Shown here in pieces: positions 35,473 to 44,534 of a stretch of 64,000 nt of DNA (its first letter is position 1; every line of letters starts with the position of its first letter). Source of the stretch: Micromonospora sp. WMMD882 (GTDB taxonomy: Bacteria; Actinomycetota; Actinomycetes; Mycobacteriales; Micromonosporaceae); assembly GCF_027497255.1 (NCBI RefSeq), contig NZ_CP114903.1, positions 4,030,001 to 4,094,000 of the forward strand, given 5' to 3'. The notes below the pieces were generated by a model that was given only the letters and a program-made list of their open reading frames with translations, had not been told where the DNA came from and ran no database searches. The position numbers were made by a program, and so were the translations under genes.

Positions 35473-36206
35473 TGGTACGACCTCCGCTGGTCCGGCGGTG
35501 GGATCTCCGCGCCCTTGTACTCGACGGGCACGCCGCCGAGCGGGTAGTCCTTGCGCTGCGGGTGCCCCTCCCAGTCGTCCGGCATGAGGATCCGGGTCAG
35601 GTTGGGGTGGCCGTCGAAGACGACGCCGAACATGTCGTACGCCTCCCGCTCCTGCCAGTCGGCGGTCGGGTAGACGGCGGTCACGCTCGGCAGGTGCGGG
35701 TCCTCGGCGGAGACGGCGGCCTCCAGCCGCACCCGACGGCGGTACGTCATCGAGGTGAGGTGGTAGACCACGTGCAGCCGACGCCCGTCCGAGCCCAGGT
35801 AGTCCACCCCGGAGACCGAGGAGCACAGCTCGAAGCGCAGGGCCAGGTCGTCCCGCATCACCTGGCAGACCTCGGCGATCTTCTCCGGCCGGACGTGCAG
35901 GGTGAGCTCGCCCCGGTCCACCACGACCTTCTCGATCGCGTCCTGGAACCCGGGGTACGCCTCCTCCAGCGCGTCGCGCACCTCGTCGAAGTAGCTCCCG
36001 TACGGGCGTGGGGCCTCCTCGATGGTCTGCCGCGACCGGACCAGCCCGCCGAAGCCGGAGGTGTCACCGGAGCCCTGGATGCCGAACATGCCGCGACCGG
36101 CCGGGCTGGCCGGCGGGTACTCGGCCGGCGCCCCGGTGCTGGCCCCGGCCGGCGCCACCGGAACCGGCACCCCACCGTCGTCGATCCTGTCGTTCGGAGC
36201 CGTCAT
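35469..36206 (-). CDS. nuoC: NADH-quinone oxidoreductase subunit C
   Basis: The 245-residue hydrophilic subunit has the 30-kDa subunit core ([53 protein letters not shown]). The first 60 or so residues are Pro/Ala/Gly-rich and not conserved. The ATG at 36206 overlaps the nuoB stop. Confidence 0.95.
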   Translation of the reverse strand: MTAPNDRIDDGGVPVPVAPAGASTGAPAEYPPASPAGRGMFGIQGSGDTSGFGGLVRSRQTIEEAPRPYGSYFDEVRDALEEAYPGFQDAIEKVVVDRGELTLHVRPEKIAEVCQVMRDDLALRFELCSSVSGVDYLGSDGRRLHVVYHLTSMTYRRRVRLEAAVSAEDPHLPSVTAVYPTADWQEREAYDMFGVVFDGHPNLTRILMPDDWEGHPQRKDYPLGGVPVEYKGAEIPPPDQRRSYQ

Positions 36207-36880
36207 TTGATGCCCCCGTGCGGGTGGAGGTGGTTCTGGGCGTTCATCCAGTTCTCGATCCGGAGCTGTTCCTCGCGCCCCTCCTTGACGGCCTGCGTCC
36301 AGGCGGCGCGCCGGGCCTTGTCCTCGCGGTAGGACGACGGCATCGAGCCGTACGGCACCACCGGCACGTCACCGCGGGCCTGGCGGGCCTCCAGCATCTT
36401 GCGGCCGTTCGGGCCGAGCGGCTCGTGGCCGATCTTCTCGCGGAGCTTGAGGATCGCGTCGATGAGCATCTCCGGCCGGGGCGGGCAGCCGGGGAGGTAC
36501 ATGTCGACCGGGACGACGTGGTCGACGCCCTGCACGATGGCGTAGTTGTTGAACATGCCGCCGCTGCTGGCGCAGACGCCCATCGAGAGCACCCACCGGG
36601 GCTCGGCCATCTGGTCGTAGATCTGCCGCAGCACCGGGGCCATCTTCTGGCTCACCCGGCCGGCGACGATCATCAGGTCCGCCTGGCGGGGCGAGGCCCG
36701 GAAGACCTCCATGCCCCAGCGGCCCATGTCGTAGTGCGGGCCGCCGGCGGCCATCATCTCGATGGCGCAGCAGGCCAGGCCGAAGGTGGCTCCCCAGACC
36801 GAGGACTTCCGCGACCAGTTGACCAGCTTCTCCACCGAGGTCAGCAGGATGCCGGCGGGAAGCTTCTCCTCGATACCCAT
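36203..36880 (-). CDS. nuoB: NADH-quinone oxidoreductase subunit B
   Basis: The 225-residue subunit holds the terminal cluster N2, which reduces quinone. Its ligands are the tandem Cys37-Cys38 ([10 protein letters not shown]), Cys103 ([10 protein letters not shown]) and Cys132 (LPGCPPRPE). The start ATG at 36880 lies 14 bases after nuoA, with GGAGG-type sequence in the gap. Confidence 0.96.
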   Translation of the reverse strand: MGIEEKLPAGILLTSVEKLVNWSRKSSVWGATFGLACCAIEMMAAGGPHYDMGRWGMEVFRASPRQADLMIVAGRVSQKMAPVLRQIYDQMAEPRWVLSMGVCASSGGMFNNYAIVQGVDHVVPVDMYLPGCPPRPEMLIDAILKLREKIGHEPLGPNGRKMLEARQARGDVPVVPYGSMPSSYREDKARRAAWTQAVKEGREEQLRIENWMNAQNHLHPHGGIK

Positions 36881-36894
36881 CTGAGCTTCCTCCC

Positions 36895-37260
36895 TCAGTC
36901 CCAGTCCAGGCCGCCGCGCCGCCACACGTAGGCGTACGCGACGAAGACCGCGATGATGAACAGGACCATCTCCACGAAGCCGAAGATCGGCAGGGCGTCG
37001 AACGAGACCGCCCAGGGGTAGAGGAAGATGATCTCGATGTCGAAGACGATGAAGAGCATCGCCGTCAGGTAGAACTTGATCGGGAACCGACCGCCGCCGA
37101 CCGGTGGCGGGCTCGGCTCGATGCCACACTCGTACGCTTCGAGCTTGGCCTTGTTGTAGCGGCGCGGGCCGGTCAGGCGGGCGGCGGCGATCGAAAAGAG
37201 CGCGAACGCCGCAGCGAGGGCGAACAGCCCGATGATGGGTGCGTAAGGCGAGAGCGTCAT
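36895..37260 (-). CDS. nuoA: NADH-quinone oxidoreductase subunit A
   Basis: The 121-residue protein has three helices and the conserved loop [22 protein letters not shown] followed by a helix with Asp/Glu ([14 protein letters not shown]). It is the first gene of the nuoA-N operon. The ATG at 37260 has AGGAG six bases upstream. Confidence 0.96.
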   Translation of the reverse strand: MTLSPYAPIIGLFALAAAFALFSIAAARLTGPRRYNKAKLEAYECGIEPSPPPVGGGRFPIKFYLTAMLFIVFDIEIIFLYPWAVSFDALPIFGFVEMVLFIIAVFVAYAYVWRRGGLDWD

Positions 37261-37349
37261 CGTGGTCTCCTGCTCGTCCTTCCCTGCCCTCGGTGGTTGG
37301 CGTCGGTGGCTGGCGTAGGGGTCGGCGTCGGGTGGTTGGCGAAATCACA

Positions 37350-37355
37350 CTATTA
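37350..37355 (-). promoter_or_regulatory. -10 candidate for the nuo operon
   Basis: On the minus strand TAATAG (37355-37350) has GTAACA 17 bases upstream, a modest -35 match, inside the only AT-rich stretch of the 129-base gap before nuoA. It would give a leader of roughly 80 bases. Confidence 0.4.
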
Positions 37356-37389
37356 ACTTCACCTCCGGCAACTGTTACCGGGGGGTGTC

Positions 37390-38664
37390 CTAGACCGCTG
37401 GCGCCGCCTTCGTCATCGCGTTGATGACCCGGTCCATCGCGTCACCGCCGCGCGGATCGGTCAGGTTGGCCAGCAGCTTGAGCACGAAGCGCATCAGCAT
37501 CGGGTGCGGCATGCCGTGCCGGGTGGCGATCCGCATGATCTCGGGACGGCCGATCAGCTTCACGAAGATGCCGCCGAGCCGGTAGTAGCCGCCGAACCGC
37601 GCCTTCAGCTCCGCCGGGTAGGCCGTCAGCGCCCGCTCGCGCAGCACGCCGGCCGGCCGGGCGAGCGCCTGCGCCGCGATCTCCGCGGCGATCTCGCCGG
37701 ACTCCATCGCGTACGCGATGCCCTCGCCGTTGAACGGGTTGACCATGCCGCCGGAGTCACCGACCAGCAGCACGCCCCGGGTGTAGTGCGGCACCCGGTT
37801 GAAGCCCATCGGCAACGCCGCGCCGAGGATCGGCCCCTCGGCGTTCGCCTCGTCGGTCATCCCCCAGTCGGCAGGCGTGTTCGCCAGCCAGTCGGTGAGC
37901 AGCCGGCGGTAGTTGGTCTTGCCGAAGGCGGAGGAGGAGTTCAGCACGCCCAGGCCCACGTTGACCCGGCCGTCACCGAGACCGAAGATCCAGCCGTACC
38001 CGGGCAGCAGCGCGTCGCTGCCCTTGCTGCGCAGCTCCAGCCACGACTCCAGGTAGTCGTCGTCGTGTTTGGCCGGGGACCGGTAGTAGCGCCGGACCGC
38101 GACGCCGATCGGGCGGTCCTCCCGCTTGGTCAGGCCGAGCGCCAGCGGGAACCGGCCGGAGACGCCGTCGGCGGCGACCACCAGCGGGGCGTGGAAGCTG
38201 GCCGGGGCCTTGTCCGGGCCGACCTCGGCGGTCACCCCGGTCACCCGGCCGTCGTCGTCGAGCACCGGCTCGATCACGTTCACGCCGGTACGCAGCTCGG
38301 CGCCGGCCGCCACGGCCCGGCGGGCGAGCAGGTCGTCGAAGTCCAGCCGGGTGCGCACCAGACCGTAGTTGGGGAAGCTGGCCAGATCGGGCCAGTCGAG
38401 CTCCAGCCGGAGACCGCCGCCGATGACCCGCAGACCCCGATTGGGCAGCCAACCCGCCTCGGGGGAGGTGTCCACCCCCATCCGGATCAACTGACGGACC
38501 GCCCGGGGGGTCAGCCCGTCGCCGCAGACCTTCTCCCGGGGGAACTCGGTCTTCTCTAGCAGCAGCACCCGCACCCCGTGGCGCGCCAGGTGGTACGCGG
38601 TCGCCGAGCCGCCGGGTCCGGCGCCCACGACGATCACGTCGGCGTCACGCTCGACCGTCGTCAT
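37390..38664 (-). CDS. Geranylgeranyl reductase family FAD-dependent oxidoreductase (MenJ-like)
   Basis: The 424-residue flavoprotein has an N-terminal Rossmann motif [19 protein letters not shown], the family segment [14 protein letters not shown] and [20 protein letters not shown] for the FAD diphosphate. Related enzymes hydrogenate isoprenoid chains, and in mycobacteria MenJ saturates a bond of the menaquinone side chain. Its place directly before complex I and near menG supports a menaquinone role, by inference. The ATG at 38664 has GGAGG about 7 bases upstream. A Rex-like operator lies 21 bases further upstream. The nuo operon begins 129 bases downstream. Confidence 0.85.
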   Translation of the reverse strand: MTTVERDADVIVVGAGPGGSATAYHLARHGVRVLLLEKTEFPREKVCGDGLTPRAVRQLIRMGVDTSPEAGWLPNRGLRVIGGGLRLELDWPDLASFPNYGLVRTRLDFDDLLARRAVAAGAELRTGVNVIEPVLDDDGRVTGVTAEVGPDKAPASFHAPLVVAADGVSGRFPLALGLTKREDRPIGVAVRRYYRSPAKHDDDYLESWLELRSKGSDALLPGYGWIFGLGDGRVNVGLGVLNSSSAFGKTNYRRLLTDWLANTPADWGMTDEANAEGPILGAALPMGFNRVPHYTRGVLLVGDSGGMVNPFNGEGIAYAMESGEIAAEIAAQALARPAGVLRERALTAYPAELKARFGGYYRLGGIFVKLIGRPEIMRIATRHGMPHPMLMRFVLKLLANLTDPRGGDAMDRVINAMTKAAPAV

Positions 38665-38684
38665 CCGGGCCTCCTCCCCTACGC

Positions 38685-38702
38685 TCGTGAAATGCTTCAC
38701 AA
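38685..38702. promoter_or_regulatory. Rex-type redox operator
   Basis: The sequence TCGTGAAATGCTTCACAA matches the Rex operator form TTGTGAA-N4-TTCACAA at all but one of the 14 defined bases. It lies 21 bases before the start of the geranylgeranyl reductase gene. Rex is the actinobacterial NADH/NAD+-sensing repressor, known in Streptomyces to act on respiratory genes. Confidence 0.7.
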
Positions 38703-38720
38703 GCCAACGGAGAGGAGTCT

Positions 38721-38750
38721 ATGACCGTCGCTACCACCAGCCGTGCTTAG
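38721..38750 (+). CDS. Possible nine-codon leader ORF divergent from the reductase gene
   Basis: ATG at 38721 has a purine-rich GGAGAGGAG about 5 bases upstream and reads nine codons (MTVATTSRA) to a TAG. The TAG lies within TTAGGTGACCCTAA (38747-38760), which has perfect TTAGG/CCTAA arms and a partial likeness to an iron-box site. No longer gene follows on this strand, so it may be chance. Confidence 0.25.
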   Translation: MTVATTSRA

Positions 38751-38799
38751 GTGACCCTAACTTGCCTGGAGGGCGGGTTTTCGGGCCCTGACCAGTAAC

Positions 38800-39033
38800 T
38801 CAGGGGTGACCGGGAGTCGCCGGATCCAGCCCGACGTCCAGCCGGATCGCCTCGGGGAACTGGTCCCGCAGCGCCCCGCCGGCCGCCCGGTCCAGCGCGC
38901 TGAGCACCTCGGCCACGACCTGACGGACGGTCGCCGGATCGGCCCCGGCGAGCTGCCGCAACTGGGCGACGAGTTCCCGGGTGTCGTCCTCGTCGACGGT
39001 GGCCACCGCGTCCGCTTCGTCTGCTCCGGTCAT
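38800..39033 (-). CDS. Small acidic protein of unknown function
   Basis: The 77-residue product is acidic at its N-terminus (DEADAVATVDEDD) and predicted to be helical, with no membrane segment. I do not recognise it. The ATG at 39033 has no ribosome-binding site, but TAGGCT lies 7 bases upstream, the same leaderless arrangement seen at 3299 and 44299, which supports it as a real gene. The 206 bases from here to the menG stop (39037-39242) hold no other clear element. Confidence 0.6.
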   Translation of the reverse strand: MTGADEADAVATVDEDDTRELVAQLRQLAGADPATVRQVVAEVLSALDRAAGGALRDQFPEAIRLDVGLDPATPGHP

Positions 39034-39040
39034 GGCGGAC

Positions 39041-39046
39041 AGCCTA
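39041..39046 (-). promoter_or_regulatory. -10 element TAGGCT of a probable leaderless gene
   Basis: On the minus strand TAGGCT (39046-39041) ends 7 bases before the ATG at 39033. Confidence 0.55.
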
Positions 39047-39242
39047 CGACGACAAACCCCCCCAAAAACGGATAACCGCGAATATGAGCGACGCGCCGCC
39101 CCACGTCCCCGCGTCGAGCGAGCGCGCCATATCCAGGAGGTGGGGGCCTCCGACGGCATCGACACCGCTACTTCCGTGAAACAGCGACCGCGCGTGGGTG
39201 GGCGGGTCGGTGGAGGGCCGAGGGGGGAGTGACCGGGTCTGA

Positions 39243-39953
39243 TCAGTCGCGGGTCGCGCGGTGCAGGGCCGTGACGCCACCGGTCAGGTTGCGCCACGCC
39301 ACCCGGCGCCAGCCGGCCGCGCCGATCCGGGCCGCCAGCGCCGGCTGGTCCGGCCAGGCCCGGATCGACTCCGCCAGGTAGACGTAGGCGTCCGGGTTGC
39401 TGGACACCGCCCGCGCCACCGCCGGCAACGACCGCATCAGGTACGACAGGTAGGCCGTACGGAAGGCGGCGTTCGTCGGCGAGGAGAACTCGCACACCAC
39501 CAGCCGTCCGCCCGGCCGGGTGACCCGGGCCAGCTCACGCAGGGCCGCGTCCGGGTCCGTCACGTTACGCAGGGCGAACGAGATGGTCACCGCGTCGAAG
39601 GTGGCGTCGGCGAACGGCAGCCGCAGCGCGTCCCCGGCCAGCAGCGGCACCCGGGGACGGACCTGACGGCCGGCGGCCAGCATGCCCAGGCTCAGGTCGG
39701 CGCCCACCGCGTACGCCCCGGAGTGGGCCAGCTCCTCGGTGGAGACCCCGGTGCCGGCCCCCACGTCCAGCACCCGCTGCCCCGGGCGCAGCTCCAGCGC
39801 GGCCCTGGTCGCCCGCCGCCAGAAGCGGTCCTGACCGAAGGAGAGCACCGTGTTCGTCAGGTCGTAACGGGCGGCCACGCCGTCGAACATCGTGGCGATC
39901 TCGTGCGGCTGCTTGTCCAGACCGGCGCGCTGGCCCTGCGGGGTACGGCTCAT
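39243..39953 (-). CDS. menG: Demethylmenaquinone methyltransferase (MenG/UbiE)
   Basis: The 236-residue class I SAM methyltransferase performs the last step of menaquinone synthesis. It has the family segments [20 protein letters not shown], the SAM motif [35 protein letters not shown] and the C-terminal [12 protein letters not shown]. The ATG at 39953 is chosen from conservation; a GGAGGG lies very close upstream. Upstream lies a 216-base gap with a 48-bp tandem repeat and the terminator of the preceding gene. Confidence 0.93.
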   Translation of the reverse strand: MSRTPQGQRAGLDKQPHEIATMFDGVAARYDLTNTVLSFGQDRFWRRATRAALELRPGQRVLDVGAGTGVSTEELAHSGAYAVGADLSLGMLAAGRQVRPRVPLLAGDALRLPFADATFDAVTISFALRNVTDPDAALRELARVTRPGGRLVVCEFSSPTNAAFRTAYLSYLMRSLPAVARAVSSNPDAYVYLAESIRAWPDQPALAARIGAAGWRRVAWRNLTGGVTALHRATRD

Positions 39954-40004
39954 CCCTCCACTCTGCCAGCCGCGCCGACCCACCGGCCGGCCGGGCCGGC
40001 CGGC

Positions 40005-40122
40005 GCGGACGAACGCCGGACCGGACCAACGCCGGCGCGGACCACCGTGGGGGCGGACGAACGCCGGACCGGACCAACGCCGGACCGGACCACCGTGGGG
40101 GCGGACGAACGCGGGGCCGGAC
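40005..40122. repeat. 48-bp tandem repeat upstream of menG
   Basis: Units begin with GCGGACGAACGC at 40005, 40053 and 40101, an exact 48-base period of about 2.4 copies. Each unit contains smaller repeats of ACGCCGGACCGGACCA type. The last, partial unit forms one arm of the terminator for the upstream gene. Confidence 0.8.
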
Positions 40123-40156
40123 GGAGGTGATGGTCACCCCGGCCGGCCCCGCGTTC
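40107..40156 (-). terminator. Hairpin terminator after the LPXTG protein gene
   Basis: A perfect 14-bp stem (40107-40120 with 40143-40156) encloses a 22-base region holding a smaller GGTGA/TCACC hairpin. It starts 14 bases after the stop codon at 40170. Confidence 0.65.
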
Positions 40157-40169
40157 GCGCGTCAGGCGG

Positions 40170-41438
40170 TCAGGCGGTCGGCCGCTCGTCGTCCGGAGTC
40201 ACCAGGAGCACCCGGCGACGGCGGGACACCAGGAACATGACGCCGCCGGCGAGCAGCACCGCCCCACCGATCCCGCCGATCAGCCCGGCCTGGACACCGG
40301 TCACCGGCAGGCCACCGTCGTCGCCGTCACCGCCGCCGACGCCACCGTCGCCACCGTCGCCACCGTCGCCACCGGTCCCCGGCGAGGGGCTCGACGAGGG
40401 GCCCGGGGAGACCGTCGGCTCACCGGTCGGGGTCGGCGACGGGCCGGGGCCGGCCGACAGGTCGACGAACACGTCGAAGACGGCGCTGTTGTCACCCGGG
40501 TCCACCTCGGTGAAGGTACGGCGCTGGGTCGCGTCGGCGGCCCGCGGCTGCTCCAGCGGCTGGCCCGCGGCGGCCTGGCTGAGGCCGTACGCGAAGATGT
40601 TGCCGACCCGGAGCACCGGCTCGGTGACGTCCTCGGCGACCTTCACCCGGATCGTGTCGGTGTAGTACTGACCCGGCTTGAGCACCACCGCGCGGTCCTC
40701 GCAGAACGCCTGGGCCGCGCCGTCGAGGTCCTGCCGCACGCAGGTGGCCGGCAGCTCGGCGAAGCTGACCCCGACGGGCAGGGTGACGCCGTAGAAGACG
40801 CCGGTCGCCCGTCGGCTGCCGCCGTTGTAGACCGCCCAGTCCAGCGGGGCGGTCTGGCCGGGCCGCACCGGCATCAGGCCGGTCTCGTCGGCGGCGCCGT
40901 CGACCTCGACGTCGGCGTACACGTCCTGGGCCCAGGTGACCAGGTCGTACCCGGGCCGGGTGACGGTCAGGTCGACGTCGACGCTGTTGTCGTCGCGCTC
41001 CGGGTCGGCGGTCTCCGAGCCGACGGTCACGCTCAGCGTGCCGGCGTCGCCCCGGGTCGTCTTGCTGAACAGCGGGATGACGAAGTTCTCGCTGGTGCCG
41101 GCAGCCAGGTCACCCAGGACGCAGGACCAGACGGCCACCCGCTGCCGCTGGCAGCCCTCCGGCACGACGAAGCCGACCTTCTTCCGGTCGACCTTGCGGG
41201 CGTCCACGCTGACGGTGACGTCGCGGGCGTCGACCGTGCCGCGGGTGTTGTCCACGGTGAACACGAACGGCTTGGCCTTCGCCTCGGTGACGCCCCGGGC
41301 GAGCTGGGTGCTGACCGGCACGAGAGCGAGGTCAGCCTGGTCGGCGGCGTACGCCGGGGCGCCGACCGCGACCAGGCCCGCGGTGAGCAGGGTGACGGCG
41401 CCGGCTCGGGCCAGCGCCGGAAGATTGCGCAGTGTCAT
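40170..41438 (-). CDS. LPXTG-anchored cell-surface protein, first of a related pair
   Basis: The 422-residue protein has a signal peptide (about 1-31, ending APAYA), beta-rich repeats like those of secreted adhesin-like proteins, a Pro/Ser/Thr linker and an Asp/Gly-rich stretch, then LPVTG (377-381), a membrane helix and SRRRR. This is a sortase sorting signal, but 13 residues (VLLVTPDDERPTA) follow the Arg cluster, longer than usual. Its last 46 residues are nearly identical to those of the protein at 41603-42820. The ATG at 41438 has GAGGGA upstream and a hairpin in the leader. Confidence 0.85.
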   Translation of the reverse strand: MTLRNLPALARAGAVTLLTAGLVAVGAPAYAADQADLALVPVSTQLARGVTEAKAKPFVFTVDNTRGTVDARDVTVSVDARKVDRKKVGFVVPEGCQRQRVAVWSCVLGDLAAGTSENFVIPLFSKTTRGDAGTLSVTVGSETADPERDDNSVDVDLTVTRPGYDLVTWAQDVYADVEVDGAADETGLMPVRPGQTAPLDWAVYNGGSRRATGVFYGVTLPVGVSFAELPATCVRQDLDGAAQAFCEDRAVVLKPGQYYTDTIRVKVAEDVTEPVLRVGNIFAYGLSQAAAGQPLEQPRAADATQRRTFTEVDPGDNSAVFDVFVDLSAGPGPSPTPTGEPTVSPGPSSSPSPGTGGDGGDGGDGGVGGGDGDDGGLPVTGVQAGLIGGIGGAVLLAGGVMFLVSRRRRVLLVTPDDERPTA

Positions 41439-41462
41439 CGTTCCCTCGGGGTTGGGAGCTGC

Positions 41463-41497
41463 GGGGACCTTCCTGCGGATCTCAGGAAGGCGGTCCC
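41463..41497 (-). promoter_or_regulatory. Hairpin in the 5' leader of the LPXTG gene
   Basis: CCTTCCT (41468-41474) pairs with AGGAAGG (41484-41490) around a 9-base loop, with GGGAC/GTCCC pairing outside. It lies about 30 bases before the start at 41438 and contains the same AGGAAGG/CCTTCCT arms as the repeat at 59001. Confidence 0.45.
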
Positions 41498-41523
41498 TGT
41501 AGACAGTGGACGGAGAGACAACC

Positions 41524-41551
41524 GGGGCGGGATGGTCGCCCATCCCGCCCC
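41524..41551 (-). terminator. Hairpin terminator after the second LPXTG gene
   Basis: A perfect 12-bp stem (41524-41535 with 41540-41551) with a 4-base loop lies about 50 bases after the stop at 41603. Confidence 0.6.
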
Positions 41552-41602
41552 CGTCGCGGTGCGTTATGTGAACGGCCCTCCTGGGCCGATGGATGACGAC
41601 CG

Positions 41603-42820
41603 TCAGGCGGTCGGCCGCTCGTCGCCCGGGGTCACCAGGACCACCCGACGACGGCGGGACACCAGGAACATGACGCCACCGGCGAGCAGCACGGTCCCGC
41701 CGATGCCGCCGATCAGGCCGGCCTGCGGACCGGTCACCGGCAGGCCACCCTCGTCGCCGTCACCGCCGCCGGCGCCGCCCGTGGCGGCGACGACGACCGC
41801 GTACCCGTCGGTGTTGTCGCTGGCGTCGACGTCGGCGCCGGACATGCCGGTCGCGTTCGCCGGCAGGTTCTTGGCCTCCTTGGTGAAGGCCTTGACGCCC
41901 CGCTCGGGCAGGATGCCCTCGACGGTGACGCTGCCGCCGGTCAGCGCGCCGGCCTTGACGTCACCGGCGACCGAGAGCAGGTGGTAGAACTCGGCGGCGG
42001 AGAACTGCTTGTCGTCCCCGTCCTCGTCCTGGTCCACCGGGATCAGCGGGAAGTCGCCGTAGGTGCAGACCGCCTCGGTGTTGGCCGAGTTGACGGCGCA
42101 GTCCCGCTCGGTCTCGGTGAAGGTGACGCCCTTGGGCAGCTTGATGGTCAGCTTCAGTCCGGCGACGGCCTGGTCACCCTGGTTGGCCACCATGTACAGG
42201 AGCTGACCGGTCTCGCCGGCGCGCAGGTCGCCGACGACGCTGATCTCGCCGTCCGAGGTGACCTTGACGGCCTGCTTGACGTCCGGGGCGAAGACGGTGA
42301 GGTCCGGGCCGCTCTCGTCGGTCAGCTCGACGGTGACGTCCTTGCTGTTGTTGCTGTCGTCCGTGTCGTCCGGCGACACCAGCGTGACGTTCATCGGGGC
42401 CTCGTACGTGCCGTCGAGCTTCTCGCCGGTCTTGAAGACCGCCAGCGGCACCTCGATGGTCTCGCCCGGGCCGGGCAGGGCCTCCTTGGGCACCGAGCAG
42501 ACCCAGGCGGTCGGGGTCTCGCCCTCGCCCTCGATGTCGCACTCGTCGACGATCGGCACGGCCGCCACCTTGTCGAAGTCCACCTTCGACACGTCCGCGC
42601 GGATGCCCAACGTGCTCGGGGTGTTCTTACCGTTGTTGGTGACCTTGGCGAACGCGATCTTGCCCGAGGCGCCGGCGGCGACCCGGGCGCCGACCACGTC
42701 GAGCGAGAGGTCCGTCTCGGCGCCGGCCGCGTACGCGGGGGCGCCGAGGACGGTGAACGCGCCGGAGGCGAGCAGAGCGGCAGCGCCGAACCGCGCCAAC
42801 GGACGGTTACGGAAGATCAT
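41603..42820 (-). CDS. LPXTG-anchored cell-surface protein, second of a related pair
   Basis: The 405-residue protein has a signal peptide (about 1-32, ending APAYAA), an acidic Asp/Thr-rich middle with DUF11/CARDB-like spacing (for example VTLVSPDDTDDSNNSKDV), then LPVTG (360-364), a membrane helix, SRRRR and a 13-residue tail. It shares the 46-residue end with its neighbour but not the body. The ATG at 42820 is preferred over one five codons earlier. The 285 bases upstream (42821-43105) are less GC-rich than coding DNA and should hold the promoter; no clear element was identified. Confidence 0.85.
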   Translation of the reverse strand: MIFRNRPLARFGAAALLASGAFTVLGAPAYAAGAETDLSLDVVGARVAAGASGKIAFAKVTNNGKNTPSTLGIRADVSKVDFDKVAAVPIVDECDIEGEGETPTAWVCSVPKEALPGPGETIEVPLAVFKTGEKLDGTYEAPMNVTLVSPDDTDDSNNSKDVTVELTDESGPDLTVFAPDVKQAVKVTSDGEISVVGDLRAGETGQLLYMVANQGDQAVAGLKLTIKLPKGVTFTETERDCAVNSANTEAVCTYGDFPLIPVDQDEDGDDKQFSAAEFYHLLSVAGDVKAGALTGGSVTVEGILPERGVKAFTKEAKNLPANATGMSGADVDASDNTDGYAVVVAATGGAGGGDGDEGGLPVTGPQAGLIGGIGGTVLLAGGVMFLVSRRRRVVLVTPGDERPTA

Positions 42821-43105
42821 GAAGGGTTCCCCCATGGAAGACGGAAGGCTTGCGGTCGGATTCGCGATCGCGTCCGTCACCGCCGACCGCACGTTAGCGT
42901 TCTGCGATCATCCTCGCTACCCCACTGGGGAACGCGTTGTGAGCTGCCGGGCTAAGACTGACTTAAGGATTGTCCGGATTGATGGAGCTTCCCGGCCCCA
43001 GCCCCAGGTCACACTGGCCCCATCAGCCACTCTGATCAACCGTGTCGCCGGGCAACCATTGCCCGTTCGGTCGACGTCCGACAAAAGCCGACGATTACCC
43101 AGCGT

Positions 43106-44299
43106 TTATCGGACGTCCACCAATGGCAATGACTTTCCGGCCCCGCCGCCCGGCATCGCGATCGACGAGAAGTGCGAGACGACCCGCTCGTCGGTCGGAT
43201 CGTCGGCCGGCGTGTGATGTATCGCCAACCGACGGTAGAGGGTGTCCCGCTGCGCCGGGACGCGGCCCGCGGAACGGATCATCGCGATCAGCTCGTGCAG
43301 GTTGGAGCGGTGCCGGGCGCCGGCCGAGGAGATGACGTTCTCCTCCAGCATGATCGAGCCCAGGTCGTCCACCCCCATGTGCAGGGCGAGCTGACCGACG
43401 TCCTTGCCGGTGGTCAGCCAGGACGCCTGCAGGTGCGGAACGGTCTCGAAGAACAGCCGGGCCACCGCGACCAGCCGCAGGTACTCCAGCGCGGTCGCCT
43501 GGGTGCGCCCCTTGAGGTGGTTGTTCTCCGGCTGGTACGTCCACGGGATGAAGGCGCGGAAACCGTTCGTCCGGTCCTGGACGTCCCGGATCATCCGCAG
43601 GTGCTCGATCCGCTCGGCGTTGGTCTCGCCGGTGCCCATCATCATCGTGGCGGTCGACTCGACGCCCTGCCGGTGCGCCAGCTCCATGACCTCCAGCCAG
43701 CGCTCGCCGGACTCCTTCAGCGGCGCGATCGCCTTCCGGGGGCGCGCCGGCAGCATCTCGGCCCCGGCCCCGGCGATCGAGTCCAGCCCGGCGGCCTTGA
43801 TCCGGGCGATCGCCTCGTCCAGGCTGACGCCGGAGACCTTCGCCATGTGCAGGATCTCGCTCGGGCCGATCGAGTGGATGGCGAGCTGCGGGTACGCCTT
43901 CTTGACCGAGGAGAACAGCTCCTCGTAGTACTCCACCCCGTAGTCGGGGTGGTGGCCGCCCTGGAGCATCACCTGGGTCGCGCCCAGCTCGACCGCCTCG
44001 CCGCAGCGGCGCAGGATCTCCTCCGTCGGGTGGGTCCAGCCCTCGGAGTGCTTCGGCGCGCGGTAGAACGCGCAGAACTTGCACGCGGTGACGCAGACGT
44101 TGGTGTAGTTGATGTTGCGGTCGATCAGGTACGTGACCACGTTGTCCGGGTACCGCCGCCGACGTACCGCGTCGGCCGCCTCACCGAGGGCGTGGAACGG
44201 CGCCTCGGTGTAGAGCAGCAGCGCCTCCTCGGGCGTGATCCGCCCGCCGTCCGCGCCGTGCCGCAGGATGTCGTCGATCTCCCGGTTCACCGTCGTCAC
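43106..44299 (-). CDS. mqnC: Cyclic dehypoxanthinyl futalosine synthase (MqnC), radical SAM
   Basis: The 397-residue radical SAM enzyme closes the ring of dehypoxanthinyl futalosine in the futalosine route to menaquinone. The cluster motif is Cys69-x3-Cys73-x2-Cys76 (NVCVTACKFCAFYR), followed by LGATQVMLQGGHHPDYG and PSEI, which match MqnC more closely than MqnE. The start is GTG at 44299; TAGGCT lies 6 bases upstream, a probable leaderless promoter. mqnA and mqnE are elsewhere in the window. Confidence 0.9.
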   Translation of the reverse strand: MTTVNREIDDILRHGADGGRITPEEALLLYTEAPFHALGEAADAVRRRRYPDNVVTYLIDRNINYTNVCVTACKFCAFYRAPKHSEGWTHPTEEILRRCGEAVELGATQVMLQGGHHPDYGVEYYEELFSSVKKAYPQLAIHSIGPSEILHMAKVSGVSLDEAIARIKAAGLDSIAGAGAEMLPARPRKAIAPLKESGERWLEVMELAHRQGVESTATMMMGTGETNAERIEHLRMIRDVQDRTNGFRAFIPWTYQPENNHLKGRTQATALEYLRLVAVARLFFETVPHLQASWLTTGKDVGQLALHMGVDDLGSIMLEENVISSAGARHRSNLHELIAMIRSAGRVPAQRDTLYRRLAIHHTPADDPTDERVVSHFSSIAMPGGGAGKSLPLVDVR

Positions 44300-44305
44300 G
44301 CCCCG

Positions 44306-44311
44306 AGCCTA
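44306..44311 (-). promoter_or_regulatory. -10 element TAGGCT of mqnC
   Basis: On the minus strand TAGGCT (44311-44306) ends 6 bases before the GTG start of mqnC, with no ribosome-binding site between. Confidence 0.55.
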
Positions 44312-44534
44312 CGTCGCCCGGCCAGACGTCTCGTCATGCCAGGCGTGCGTGTGACGTACGACAGCGACCGATGCGCGGGCGGGACTGACCAAGGGCGGGC
44401 GCTGGATGCCGTCGGCAGACCGGATGTCCAGGGGCCCAGAGGTGGCCGAAGTGGTCGAGGAAGCGCGAAACCCGGCTCACCCACCGGCTGGGAGGACTGC
44501 CGGGTCCGCTTCCACCCCCCGCCGGGGAGGACCG

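Noticed and set aside
37320..37389. A second Rex site directly before nuoA
   Set aside because: GTGA-type blocks are present but in direct, not inverted, orientation and do not match the Rex form.
40005..40122. 48-bp repeats considered as a CRISPR-like array
   Set aside because: The repeats are directly adjacent with no unique spacers and no cas genes are present.
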